From Phocaeicola_A sp964580305 (GTDB lineage: Bacteria; Bacteroidota; Bacteroidia; Bacteroidales; Bacteroidaceae), in assembly GCA_964580305.1 (NCBI GenBank), contig CAZOKL010000123.1, positions 1 through 5,236 on the forward strand: 5,236 nt of DNA, given 5' to 3'. The position numbers were made by a program, and so were the translations under genes. The notes beneath the pieces were generated by a model. That model worked only from the letters and a program-made list of their open reading frames with translations. It searched no databases and had not been told where the DNA came from. This document shows positions 1 to 5,236 of this stretch, one piece after another; position 1 is the stretch's first letter, and each line of letters begins with the position of its first letter.

Positions 1-102
1 TTTACCACCGTGGCTACAATATTCAAAGCTCGGTTGGTGTACATCCAAGTACTCTTGATGCTTTACGATTGCAAATATACTACCTAAATCAGCTAATTTC
101 AT
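1..102 (-). CDS. 5' end of an unrecognised gene, cut by the left edge
   Basis: An ATG at 102..100 opens a frame of 34 codons without a stop to the window edge. The translation begins MKLADLGSIFAIVKHQEYLD and ends near FEYCSHGGK. It starts 23 bases after the stop of the 705-aa gene on the same strand, so it is probably the next operon member. There is no Shine-Dalgarno sequence. The leader is A/T-rich, as for several other genes here. The fragment is too short to assign a family. The late Cys and His could belong to a metal-binding motif, but that is speculation. The open frame could be chance at this length, though the fitting start, spacing and strand favour a real gene. Confidence 0.6.
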   Translation of the reverse strand, partial: MKLADLGSIFAIVKHQEYLDVHQPSFEYCSHGGK

Positions 103-125
103 AATTTACAGAGAAAAAATATTTG

Positions 126-2243
126 TTAATCAGCGGCCAAAGAATCTGCAGGGGATGCAACTGCAACAGAATCATCAACTATTTTCATCTCATTTTGTAT
201 GGAGATTCTTTGCTGTTCCTGCTCAATAGTCTGTTTGTCCCAATAACCAAATGTATATAATATCTCTTTGCCTTCTATGTCTTTTGAAATTTGGACAATG
301 TTTCCGTCTTTTATTACGAATTCAAAACGACTCATATCAGCAGGCACAAATAAAGGATATGGAGTAAATTCGCTAATTGGTAATATATAGCCATCTATAT
401 ATTCGTAACCATAGCGAACTTTTGCTCTATTTTTATCATCATAAGACATATTATGTATAACATGTATAAATGAAGATATTCTTCCGTATTCATCAAGACT
501 AAACGAAGTCTCATACTTTTTATGAGATTTACCTTCTTGAGTTGAATATAAAGTATACCTGTCCGTTATTATATTACGCTCTGCAATATATTTCCTAACT
601 ATAATTTTATTATGTTCTTCCCTGCTTGAAGAGATTAAATTCCCATCAATAAAATTGAATATTTCATGATCCTTATTGTTTTCTATGCTCGTTAAATTAC
701 CATTGAAATCAAATTTATAGATTATAGTGTCTCTTTTTCCATTCTCTTTAATTTCTTTGATATTATTTGGTAATGCTAATTTTTGCAGATCTGTTTTAGC
801 AATTTTCTGTAGTTCATTCTGAAATATTGACATCGCATATTCCTTTGCTTCCTTAGCTTCTTTTTCTTGGTTTGCTTTCTCTACTGCCTCCTTTTTCGCT
901 TTCCTTTCTTCCTGTACCCGTTCTGAAAAGCTGCGGATTCCTTTTGGCAAGGTAATAACCCATATAATCAAAACAATACCTGTTATTATTTTCACCCATA
1001 GATAATTTGTTTTGCTATCCACAGACATATCTTTACGTTCAACCTCTCGCTTAATAGTGCTGAGGAGTTCTTTTGTCTTGGAATCAGTCATTCCAAAGCC
1101 GTTATGCGTAAGCGTAGATGATAACTGCTCTTTTCGTTGTAGCCATGTTTCATTTTGATTTTTTGTCTGTACAGCTTGAGCCTTTTTCTTCTCTTTGAGC
1201 CTTTTCTTTGTCATACTTCCATTGATAAAAGTCAGAAGCATAAAGGCAATGGAAAGTAATATGCACCAAAGAGAAACGTTTTCCTCAGTCAAGAAAACCG
1301 AAGTTATTAGTGTTGCCAAAGAAAAAAGGATGAAATAGAATATGCTCCAACCGCTTTTACTGCTTTTTTGAGCCAAATCTTTCTTAATAGCCTCGCTTTC
1401 CGATGCTTGCTTTTCATCTACAGGTGAGTTTAGCTTCGTAGTTTTGACTAATCCGTCCGTTACAAATATAAATTTCTTTCCATTATATGAATAGTAGACG
1501 ACCCAAAAGGGCAGTATCATATCCCAAGAAGGGTTATTGTAGCTATATGAATAAGAAAGGTCTTCATATCTGTCAGGTAATTGAGAACGTACAGTTCTGC
1601 TGACCCTTGCATCAAAGAGTGCATCACAGTTCTGTCTCCACAATACATCAGAACTGAATCCTCCATTTTCAACCAATATGGAAGATTCTTCGCCTGTCAA
1701 TTCACGTACCTCGGAATTATCATAATAAGACGCTCCTTTGGTTATCATTTCTGTGTTGATGAACTCATATAGCTCTTTGGGCAAATCTTCTTTTCTACCT
1801 GCACAAGTAATGTAGGTAAAAGAATCCATAGCTACACCGTTCATCGGATAACGCTCAGTAGTTTTCTTTTTCTCATTGCGCCCAGTGGATCTGTTATAGA
1901 CCTCATACTCCCTTGTTACAAGTTTCACACAACTCCAAGGTGCTTCAAAACTGCATTGGTAATAATAAACAGGGACATAATAGGGTTTGACCTCATCCAC
2001 TTTACAATTTTGGAAGAAGTCTTTAGGCAGATTTTCTTTTTCCGTCAGTTGATAAAGCATCTTTTGAATAGCATCCTCCTCTGACGTTTGAAATTCAAAT
2101 ATACGCTTCTCTTCATCAGAGTCAGAATTTGATTTCTTTTTACGCTTAGGTTTAGGCATAGGAATCTTAGTTCCGCAATACTCACAGAATCTACCTGCCG
2201 TGCCTTCTGCACCACAATTCGGGCAAATCGCTTTGGTATTCAT
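126..2243 (-). CDS. Large zinc-ribbon membrane protein (YdjG-like N-terminal half) with a repeat-like C-terminal domain
   Basis: This 705-aa protein begins with a four-cysteine zinc ribbon (C7, C10, C20, C23), followed by a basic stretch at about 31-37. Residues 48-266 form a soluble domain with an aromatic 'PYYVPVYYY' segment (87-95) and 'LPFWVVYYSYNGKKFIFVTDG' (split at 244-256 and 257-264). The latter resembles the Pro-x-Trp...Tyr-x-Gly-Lys motif of YdjG-type zinc-ribbon membrane proteins. Hydrophobic segments lie at about 299-318, 323-341 and 414-433, with a charged Lys/Arg-rich loop between the second and third. A Lys/Glu/Ala-rich, probably coiled-coil stretch covers about 436-485. The rest (about 505-665) has recurring beta-hairpin-like units such as FDFNGNLTSI and FSLDEYGRISSF. 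Three membrane segments would place the two ends on opposite sides, but both flanks of the third are basic, so topology is unsettled. By analogy it may anchor the upstream SPFH protein. The start is supported by an AAGGA seven bases upstream. Confidence 0.85.
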   Translation of the reverse strand: MNTKAICPNCGAEGTAGRFCEYCGTKIPMPKPKRKKKSNSDSDEEKRIFEFQTSEEDAIQKMLYQLTEKENLPKDFFQNCKVDEVKPYYVPVYYYQCSFEAPWSCVKLVTREYEVYNRSTGRNEKKKTTERYPMNGVAMDSFTYITCAGRKEDLPKELYEFINTEMITKGASYYDNSEVRELTGEESSILVENGGFSSDVLWRQNCDALFDARVSRTVRSQLPDRYEDLSYSYSYNNPSWDMILPFWVVYYSYNGKKFIFVTDGLVKTTKLNSPVDEKQASESEAIKKDLAQKSSKSGWSIFYFILFSLATLITSVFLTEENVSLWCILLSIAFMLLTFINGSMTKKRLKEKKKAQAVQTKNQNETWLQRKEQLSSTLTHNGFGMTDSKTKELLSTIKREVERKDMSVDSKTNYLWVKIITGIVLIIWVITLPKGIRSFSERVQEERKAKKEAVEKANQEKEAKEAKEYAMSIFQNELQKIAKTDLQKLALPNNIKEIKENGKRDTIIYKFDFNGNLTSIENNKDHEIFNFIDGNLISSSREEHNKIIVRKYIAERNIITDRYTLYSTQEGKSHKKYETSFSLDEYGRISSFIHVIHNMSYDDKNRAKVRYGYEYIDGYILPISEFTPYPLFVPADMSRFEFVIKDGNIVQISKDIEGKEILYTFGYWDKQTIEQEQQRISIQNEMKIVDDSVAVASPADSLAAD

Positions 2244-2250
2244 AAATATA

Positions 2251-2255
2251 TCCTT
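2251..2255 (-). promoter_or_regulatory. Ribosome binding site of the 705-aa zinc-ribbon gene
   Basis: AAGGA on the minus strand sits seven bases before the ATG at 2243. It is one of only two good Shine-Dalgarno-like matches in this operon and supports that start. It lies in the 36-base gap after the 383-aa gene, which has no visible terminator. Confidence 0.5.
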
Positions 2256-2279
2256 GTTTATTATATCCTACTTCAAATT

Positions 2280-3431
2280 TTACTTGCCTGTAATCTTATT
2301 TTTTAATAATACCATAGCTCCTTTTGCAAAGTCCTTAGCAGTAAAAGTATTGCTCTCCTTATATTCTTTTTTTGCCTTGGTCTTTGTTCGATAAGAACTG
2401 ATACCTATTGTAATAGGCACGTTTTTGGGAACTGAAAGAATGTTTGTAGCCACATTACACAAGAAATTTGTTGCTGCTTTTACATCGTCATCAAATGAAA
2501 GTATAATCTTCGCATACTCTTTGTCATACCTATCTATCCCGTTTTCAAAGGCGTATGAAATACAGCTTTCCGTAGCAAACTTTGCAAGCTTATTCAAATC
2601 TACCTGCCAATCCATCATGGTTATGAAAATTTGAGGCTTACCACTGTTTACCTTATCCTCAAACAATGCCTTCCATTTGTTGTACTTGCTGAATACCACA
2701 TTGCTAATATCAAATAAGTTTATTCCCCATCGCGGGTCATCATCAGTCATGTTTTCTTGATCAGCAGGGTCTATCTTATCCAAATCCAATGCCATAAAGA
2801 AATTCACCTCATTCTTAGGTTTTGTATTCTGTGCAGCAATAAACTCTTCAAAGTGTGATAGGATATCATCGTAATATGATATTCCATCAGGTAATTCTAT
2901 TGCTGTACGGGCATCAAACAATTCATATCTTACCTTCCCTTCACTTGCCGCCTCAGTACCGATAGAGTCCTTTGCTTTTTCCTCCACCTCAATTTTTTCC
3001 ACCTCAATATCAGTAGAATCCTTAGTCCTTTCTTCAATCTCAATCTTTTTGTCTTTAAGGAATCGTTTGCCACATACCTCACATTCTTTGGCAAGTGCAG
3101 GTAGTTGACTGTTGCATTGAGGACATTTTTTTGTGCATAGGCGCAATATTTTTTGGATATCCCCACATAAGTCCCCATTGTTATAGCCATCTTTTAAATC
3201 CCCTAGGAATGTTCCGCTTTTCTTTGGAACAAATATTCCGCTGAGTACACCCGAAGTTTCATCCAAAGTCAGAATAGAGTCAGTATAGCCTTTCCTGGTC
3301 GCCTTGGCATTGTATTTTAGCAACATTTTGGCCACCTTATCCTTCACAGCTGATGGGACTTGCCACTCTTGCCGTTCATCTGAAATGTATTCCTCAGTTT
3401 CAGACAAACCCATTAAATTACCTTTTTGCAT
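2280..3431 (-). CDS. Zinc-ribbon protein with an unrecognised C-terminal domain
   Basis: This is a soluble protein of 383 aa, or 377 aa if the second ATG at 3413 is used. Residues 20-98 form an N-terminal region with the stretch GTFLGDLKDGYNNGDLCGDI. A zinc ribbon follows with C103, C106, C117 and C120 (CPQC...CEVCG). Residues 125-165 are a highly charged linker holding an imperfect 17-residue tandem repeat. The C-terminal domain (about 168-375) alternates hydrophobic strands and helices (FFMALDLDKI, PQIFITMMDW, VPITIGISSY) and has several acidic clusters. It looks like a folded alpha/beta domain, but I do not recognise the family. There is no signal peptide or membrane segment, so it is probably cytoplasmic. 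It begins 2 bases after the stop of the four-helix membrane protein, which implies translational coupling. Its place among SPFH and YdjG-like genes suggests a cytoplasmic partner of that membrane complex. Confidence 0.85.
   Translation of the reverse strand: MQKGNLMGLSETEEYISDERQEWQVPSAVKDKVAKMLLKYNAKATRKGYTDSILTLDETSGVLSGIFVPKKSGTFLGDLKDGYNNGDLCGDIQKILRLCTKKCPQCNSQLPALAKECEVCGKRFLKDKKIEIEERTKDSTDIEVEKIEVEEKAKDSIGTEAASEGKVRYELFDARTAIELPDGISYYDDILSHFEEFIAAQNTKPKNEVNFFMALDLDKIDPADQENMTDDDPRWGINLFDISNVVFSKYNKWKALFEDKVNSGKPQIFITMMDWQVDLNKLAKFATESCISYAFENGIDRYDKEYAKIILSFDDDVKAATNFLCNVATNILSVPKNVPITIGISSYRTKTKAKKEYKESNTFTAKDFAKGAMVLLKNKITGK
2946..3047 (-). repeat. Imperfect 51-base tandem repeat coding an acidic linker
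   Basis: Two adjacent 51-base units (3047..2997 and 2996..2946) encode KIEIEERTKDSTDIEVE and KIEVEEKAKDSIGTEAA. They share 9 of 17 residues with no gaps. The units keep frame and lie just after the zinc ribbon of the 383-aa protein, so they lengthen a charged linker between two domains. They have diverged enough that the duplication is not recent. Confidence 0.65.
3421..3427 (-). promoter_or_regulatory. Shine-Dalgarno-like site favouring an internal start of the 383-aa gene
   Basis: AAAAAGG on the minus strand lies seven bases before the second in-frame ATG (3413..3411) of the 383-aa gene. The first ATG (3431) has no comparable site. The spacing matches that of the 705-aa gene, so the product may begin MGLSETEEY and be 377 aa long. 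The first ATG would then fall in the leader, between the upstream stop and this site. Confidence 0.45.
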
Positions 3432-3433
3432 AG

Positions 3434-3778
3434 CTATTTGATCTTATTTGAAATTATATTTGCCACACACAACAATATCAGTTTGAATGCAACTATAAGC
3501 ATCAATACCATTATCACCCAGTTATCCGTTATTTTATCGGATGAAAACAATGATAACACAAGTTCAATGAGTCCCAAGATGGGATATACCACATACAAAG
3601 ATGATTTGAAGCCGTCTTTCAAAGGCAATATCCCAACCATCAACATAAAAATGCCAGACAATATGATGATTCCACTACTGAGAAGCACATTAAGCCACTC
3701 ATAGCTGCTCAGCAACAAACCAAATAAGAAGTTGACGATAAATAATGTCGCACAAGTGAATAGAATTATTTTCTTCAT
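3434..3778 (-). CDS. Small four-helix membrane protein
   Basis: This 114-aa protein is almost entirely hydrophobic. Likely membrane helices lie at about 4-24, 28-52, 60-78 and 86-108. The connecting loops are short (for example PLKDGFKSS, and SSDKITDN before the last helix), and the C-terminus is basic (NKIK). The N-terminal MKK plus hydrophobic run is better read as the first membrane helix than a cleaved signal, because no clear cleavage site follows. I see no catalytic or transport motif and cannot name a family. It starts 12 bases after the SPFH gene stop, without a Shine-Dalgarno sequence, and ends 2 bases before the next start. The position suggests a membrane anchor or partner for the SPFH protein, a role comparable to YdjG or YdjH in Bacillus subtilis. 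That is inference from context, not sequence similarity. Confidence 0.8.
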   Translation of the reverse strand: MKKIILFTCATLFIVNFLFGLLLSSYEWLNVLLSSGIIILSGIFMLMVGILPLKDGFKSSLYVVYPILGLIELVLSLFSSDKITDNWVIMVLMLIVAFKLILLCVANIISNKIK

Positions 3779-3790
3779 TGCAGTATGCTT

Positions 3791-4903
3791 TTATATTGTC
3801 GGTAACGGTGGAGGGCATTCTTCGCCAAACAAAGATTGGAAGTCATCCACATTGCAAATCTTATCCCATGCCTTCATGCCTTTTCTCCAAACCAAGGTGT
3901 CGGCATTGATTTCACGAACAGAATATTTTTGGCATACAGTGTCAAAATCCACTGGCCCTACAGATTTTCCATCTATGCCCAGGTAATAGGTTGTTGCTTT
4001 CGGCAATGGTGGAGGAACATCATCAGAGGCTAAACCATTGGAAAAAGTTTTTGCCGCCATTGTTCCGACCGCACCGCCTATGCCAACCCCTGCGCCTAAT
4101 CCAAGTGCGGCGTTCATTGCGCCTCCGTTTTCATTCTCCGCTGCTGCATCCAACACATCAAAAGAGCGTGAAAGTCGGTAATTCTTTTCACCCATTATCT
4201 TGATTTCGGCTACTGCATCCTTGGCTTCTTTCAAATTCAAGAAACTTGGATCATCCTCTTTTACTGTAATGGATATGATATTAAAGATTTCTATGCCAAT
4301 ACCGTATTTCAGAAAGACTTCCTTCAAGCAATCTTTGGCGTATTCGGACAACACTTCAACCTGTGAATTGATATTCAGCACGGACAAACCTTCTTCTTTC
4401 AGTTTGTCGTAAATGATGGCTGTCAGCTTAGACAAGATAATGCCCCTGAAATATGAAACCACCTTATCCGTTGCAAAGGATGGCATATTGCCGACCAACT
4501 TCTCAAGGAATGTTCGAGGTTGCTCTATTCTGAAACCGTATTGCCCATACGCTCTGATTGGAACAATCACATCATATTTCGGATCTTCAATTTGCAGGGG
4601 CGTTTGCGTACCCCATTTGCAGTCAAGCAATGAAATCTGATTCACAAACCATACTTCTGCCTGGAATGGAGAATCACCTCCGAATGGCAAGTTTACAACC
4701 TTATCCAAAAGAGGTATATTCTCAGTCTTTATGGTGTAAGTGCCACTGCCAAACTCATCATAGAACTTACCTCCTTTCACAAAAATAGCTGTCTGCCCAG
4801 GGTACACAACTAGTTGTGACCCTAAGCGGATTTTGTCAGACAAAAACTTGCTTACAAGTTCAGTGTCTGAAACTTCGCATTTTACGACATCAAGGATAGA
4901 CAT
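3791..4903 (-). CDS. SPFH (stomatin/prohibitin/flotillin-like) protein with C-terminal GYF_2 domain, YdjI-like
   Basis: This 370-aa protein probably forms an oligomeric scaffold on the inner face of the cytoplasmic membrane. Residues about 27-225 match the YdjI / 'virion core protein' branch of SPFH proteins. Visible hallmarks are LVVYPGQTAIFVKGGK, the 'FGSGTYTIKTENIPLLDKV' segment, 'CKWGTQTPLQIEDPKYDVIV' and 'IRAYGQYGFRIEQPRTFL'. A helical region (about 222-257) and a Gly/Ala-rich linker (about 260-285) follow. PPPLP then comes at 297-301, a GYF_2 domain at about 306-359 (YYLGIDGKSVGP..., W339, W346), and a second PPPLP at 364-368 near the end. There is no N-terminal membrane helix, so the neighbouring membrane proteins may tether it. 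In Bacillus subtilis, YdjI links the PspA-like YdjF to the membrane through YdjG/YdjH. The ATG at 4903 is preferred over the TTG one codon upstream. No Shine-Dalgarno sequence is seen, and a 17-base palindrome abuts the start. Confidence 0.92.
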   Translation of the reverse strand: MSILDVVKCEVSDTELVSKFLSDKIRLGSQLVVYPGQTAIFVKGGKFYDEFGSGTYTIKTENIPLLDKVVNLPFGGDSPFQAEVWFVNQISLLDCKWGTQTPLQIEDPKYDVIVPIRAYGQYGFRIEQPRTFLEKLVGNMPSFATDKVVSYFRGIILSKLTAIIYDKLKEEGLSVLNINSQVEVLSEYAKDCLKEVFLKYGIGIEIFNIISITVKEDDPSFLNLKEAKDAVAEIKIMGEKNYRLSRSFDVLDAAAENENGGAMNAALGLGAGVGIGGAVGTMAAKTFSNGLASDDVPPPLPKATTYYLGIDGKSVGPVDFDTVCQKYSVREINADTLVWRKGMKAWDKICNVDDFQSLFGEECPPPLPTI

Positions 4904-4919
4904 CAATCAAATTGATTGA
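4903..4919. repeat. 17-base palindrome at the start of the SPFH gene
   Basis: TCAATCAAATTGATTGA is a perfect inverted repeat with 8-base arms around one central base. It fills nearly all of the 17-base gap between the 71-aa gene and the SPFH gene, and its edge overlaps the first base of the ATG. In RNA it could form a short A/U-rich hairpin of 6-7 base pairs directly before the start codon. It could also be a protein-binding site or chance, since it is AT-rich. Confidence 0.5.
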
Positions 4920-4920
4920 G

Positions 4921-5136
4921 TTACATACCCTTATTTGCTATGTATGCAGAATTTGGGAAAGTTTTATTTGAGGCTGACTTTACTTTATCCCACTCTTGCA
5001 TAAAGATTTCTGTGCTTGAAATAGCTTCTTGTGCATTTTTTTCAGACAAGGATTTTCCTTTTTTGTCTGTATTTACTATGCGTTCTATGTAAATGGCTTT
5101 AGCAATATCAAATTGGGCCTGCTCTAAATTTGTCAT
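4921..5136 (-). CDS. Small soluble helical protein of unknown function
   Basis: This 71-aa protein begins MTNLEQAQFDIAKAIYIERI. It looks like two amphipathic helices (about 3-22 and 29-55) joined by a Lys/Gly-rich turn (TDKKGKSL), with a less ordered tail. It has no cysteine, no membrane segment and no signal peptide, and I do not recognise a family. It ends 17 bases before the SPFH gene on the same strand, so it is likely co-transcribed and may be an accessory subunit or regulator of that complex. The start has an A/T-rich leader (TTAAAAAATT) and no Shine-Dalgarno sequence, like its neighbours. The coding call rests on strand, spacing and plausible amino-acid composition. A short spurious frame is possible but less likely. 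Confidence 0.65.
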   Translation of the reverse strand: MTNLEQAQFDIAKAIYIERIVNTDKKGKSLSEKNAQEAISSTEIFMQEWDKVKSASNKTFPNSAYIANKGM

Positions 5137-5236
5137 AATTTTTTAAGTTATGCACTTTCGGCTCAATAGGTGCGGTAAAAATTGATGTTGAGACACAATA
5201 AAAGAAGAGTGAGCCTACTTGTCCCCAATCATCCTT
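5108..5236 (-). other. Right-edge leader: possible 3' end of an upstream gene
   Basis: The 100 bases before the 71-aa gene contain one minus-strand frame open from the window edge to a TGA at 5110..5108. It reads KDDWGQVGSLFFYCVST... and ends ...YDKFRAGPI. It would overlap the 71-aa gene by 29 bases. The other two minus-strand frames have early stops. At about 42 codons the open frame could be chance. I found no Bacteroidetes-type promoter (TTTG with TAnnTTTG) in this stretch, so the operon may begin further upstream. Confidence 0.25.

Noticed and set aside
72..79. TATATTTG on the minus strand, matching the Bacteroidetes -7 promoter element TAnnTTTG.
   Set aside because: It lies inside the left-edge coding frame and has no TTTG element at the expected distance upstream.
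2247..2268. Direct repeat GGATATA (minus strand, 2253..2247 and 2268..2262) before the 705-aa gene.
   Set aside because: Seven AT-rich bases repeated once is expected by chance, and one copy overlaps the ribosome binding site.
2930..3190. An 86-codon minus-strand frame rich in Lys, Arg and Leu.
   Set aside because: It lies wholly inside the 383-aa gene in another frame, has biased composition and no ribosome site.
3426..3704. Plus-strand frames such as this 92-codon one, and others at 3732-4788.
   Set aside because: All are opposite-strand readings of well-supported minus-strand genes, without ribosome sites or recognisable products.
4904..4906. TTG as the start of the SPFH gene.
   Set aside because: It is directly followed by an in-frame ATG, lies within the palindrome, and has no ribosome site of its own, so the ATG at 4903 is simpler.
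5160..5215. Inverted repeat GGCTCA / TGAGCC upstream of the 71-aa gene.
   Set aside because: The arms are only six bases with a 44-base loop and do not extend, so it is not convincing as a terminator or mobile-element end.

Overview
The window looks like chromosomal DNA from a Bacteroidales-type bacterium (Bacteroides, Prevotella or a relative). The DNA is AT-rich, most genes lack a Shine-Dalgarno sequence and have A/T-rich leaders instead, and the protein architectures (zinc ribbon plus membrane segments; SPFH plus GYF_2) are common in that group. The taxonomic call is an inference from style, not from a marker gene.

Every credible gene lies on the minus strand, so the operon reads from right to left. 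In transcription order it contains: a small soluble helical protein (71 aa); an SPFH/stomatin-like protein with a C-terminal GYF_2 domain (370 aa); a small four-helix membrane protein (114 aa); a zinc-ribbon protein with an unrecognised C-terminal domain (383 or 377 aa); a large zinc-ribbon membrane protein (705 aa); and the first 34 codons of another gene that runs off the left edge. The gaps are 17, 12, 2, 36 and 23 bases. No terminator or convincing internal promoter interrupts them, so this is most likely one polycistronic unit. The 100 bases at the right edge hold an open frame that may be the tail of a further upstream gene, and no recognisable promoter.

The clearest homology signals are the SPFH-GYF_2 protein (YdjI / 'virion core protein'-like SPFH family) and the large zinc-ribbon membrane protein, whose N-terminal half recalls YdjG-type proteins. 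In Bacillus subtilis, YdjG, YdjH and YdjI form a membrane platform that recruits the PspA-like protein YdjF. The set here looks like a Bacteroidetes variant: an SPFH scaffold, membrane anchors, and zinc-ribbon proteins. Two members (383 aa and 71 aa) have no function I can assign, and no PspA-like gene is visible. A membrane-associated assembly, perhaps for envelope stress, is the best inference. Nothing in the window proves it.

There is no tRNA, rRNA, CRISPR array, transposase or insertion sequence, and no gene-free stretch longer than about 100 bases.
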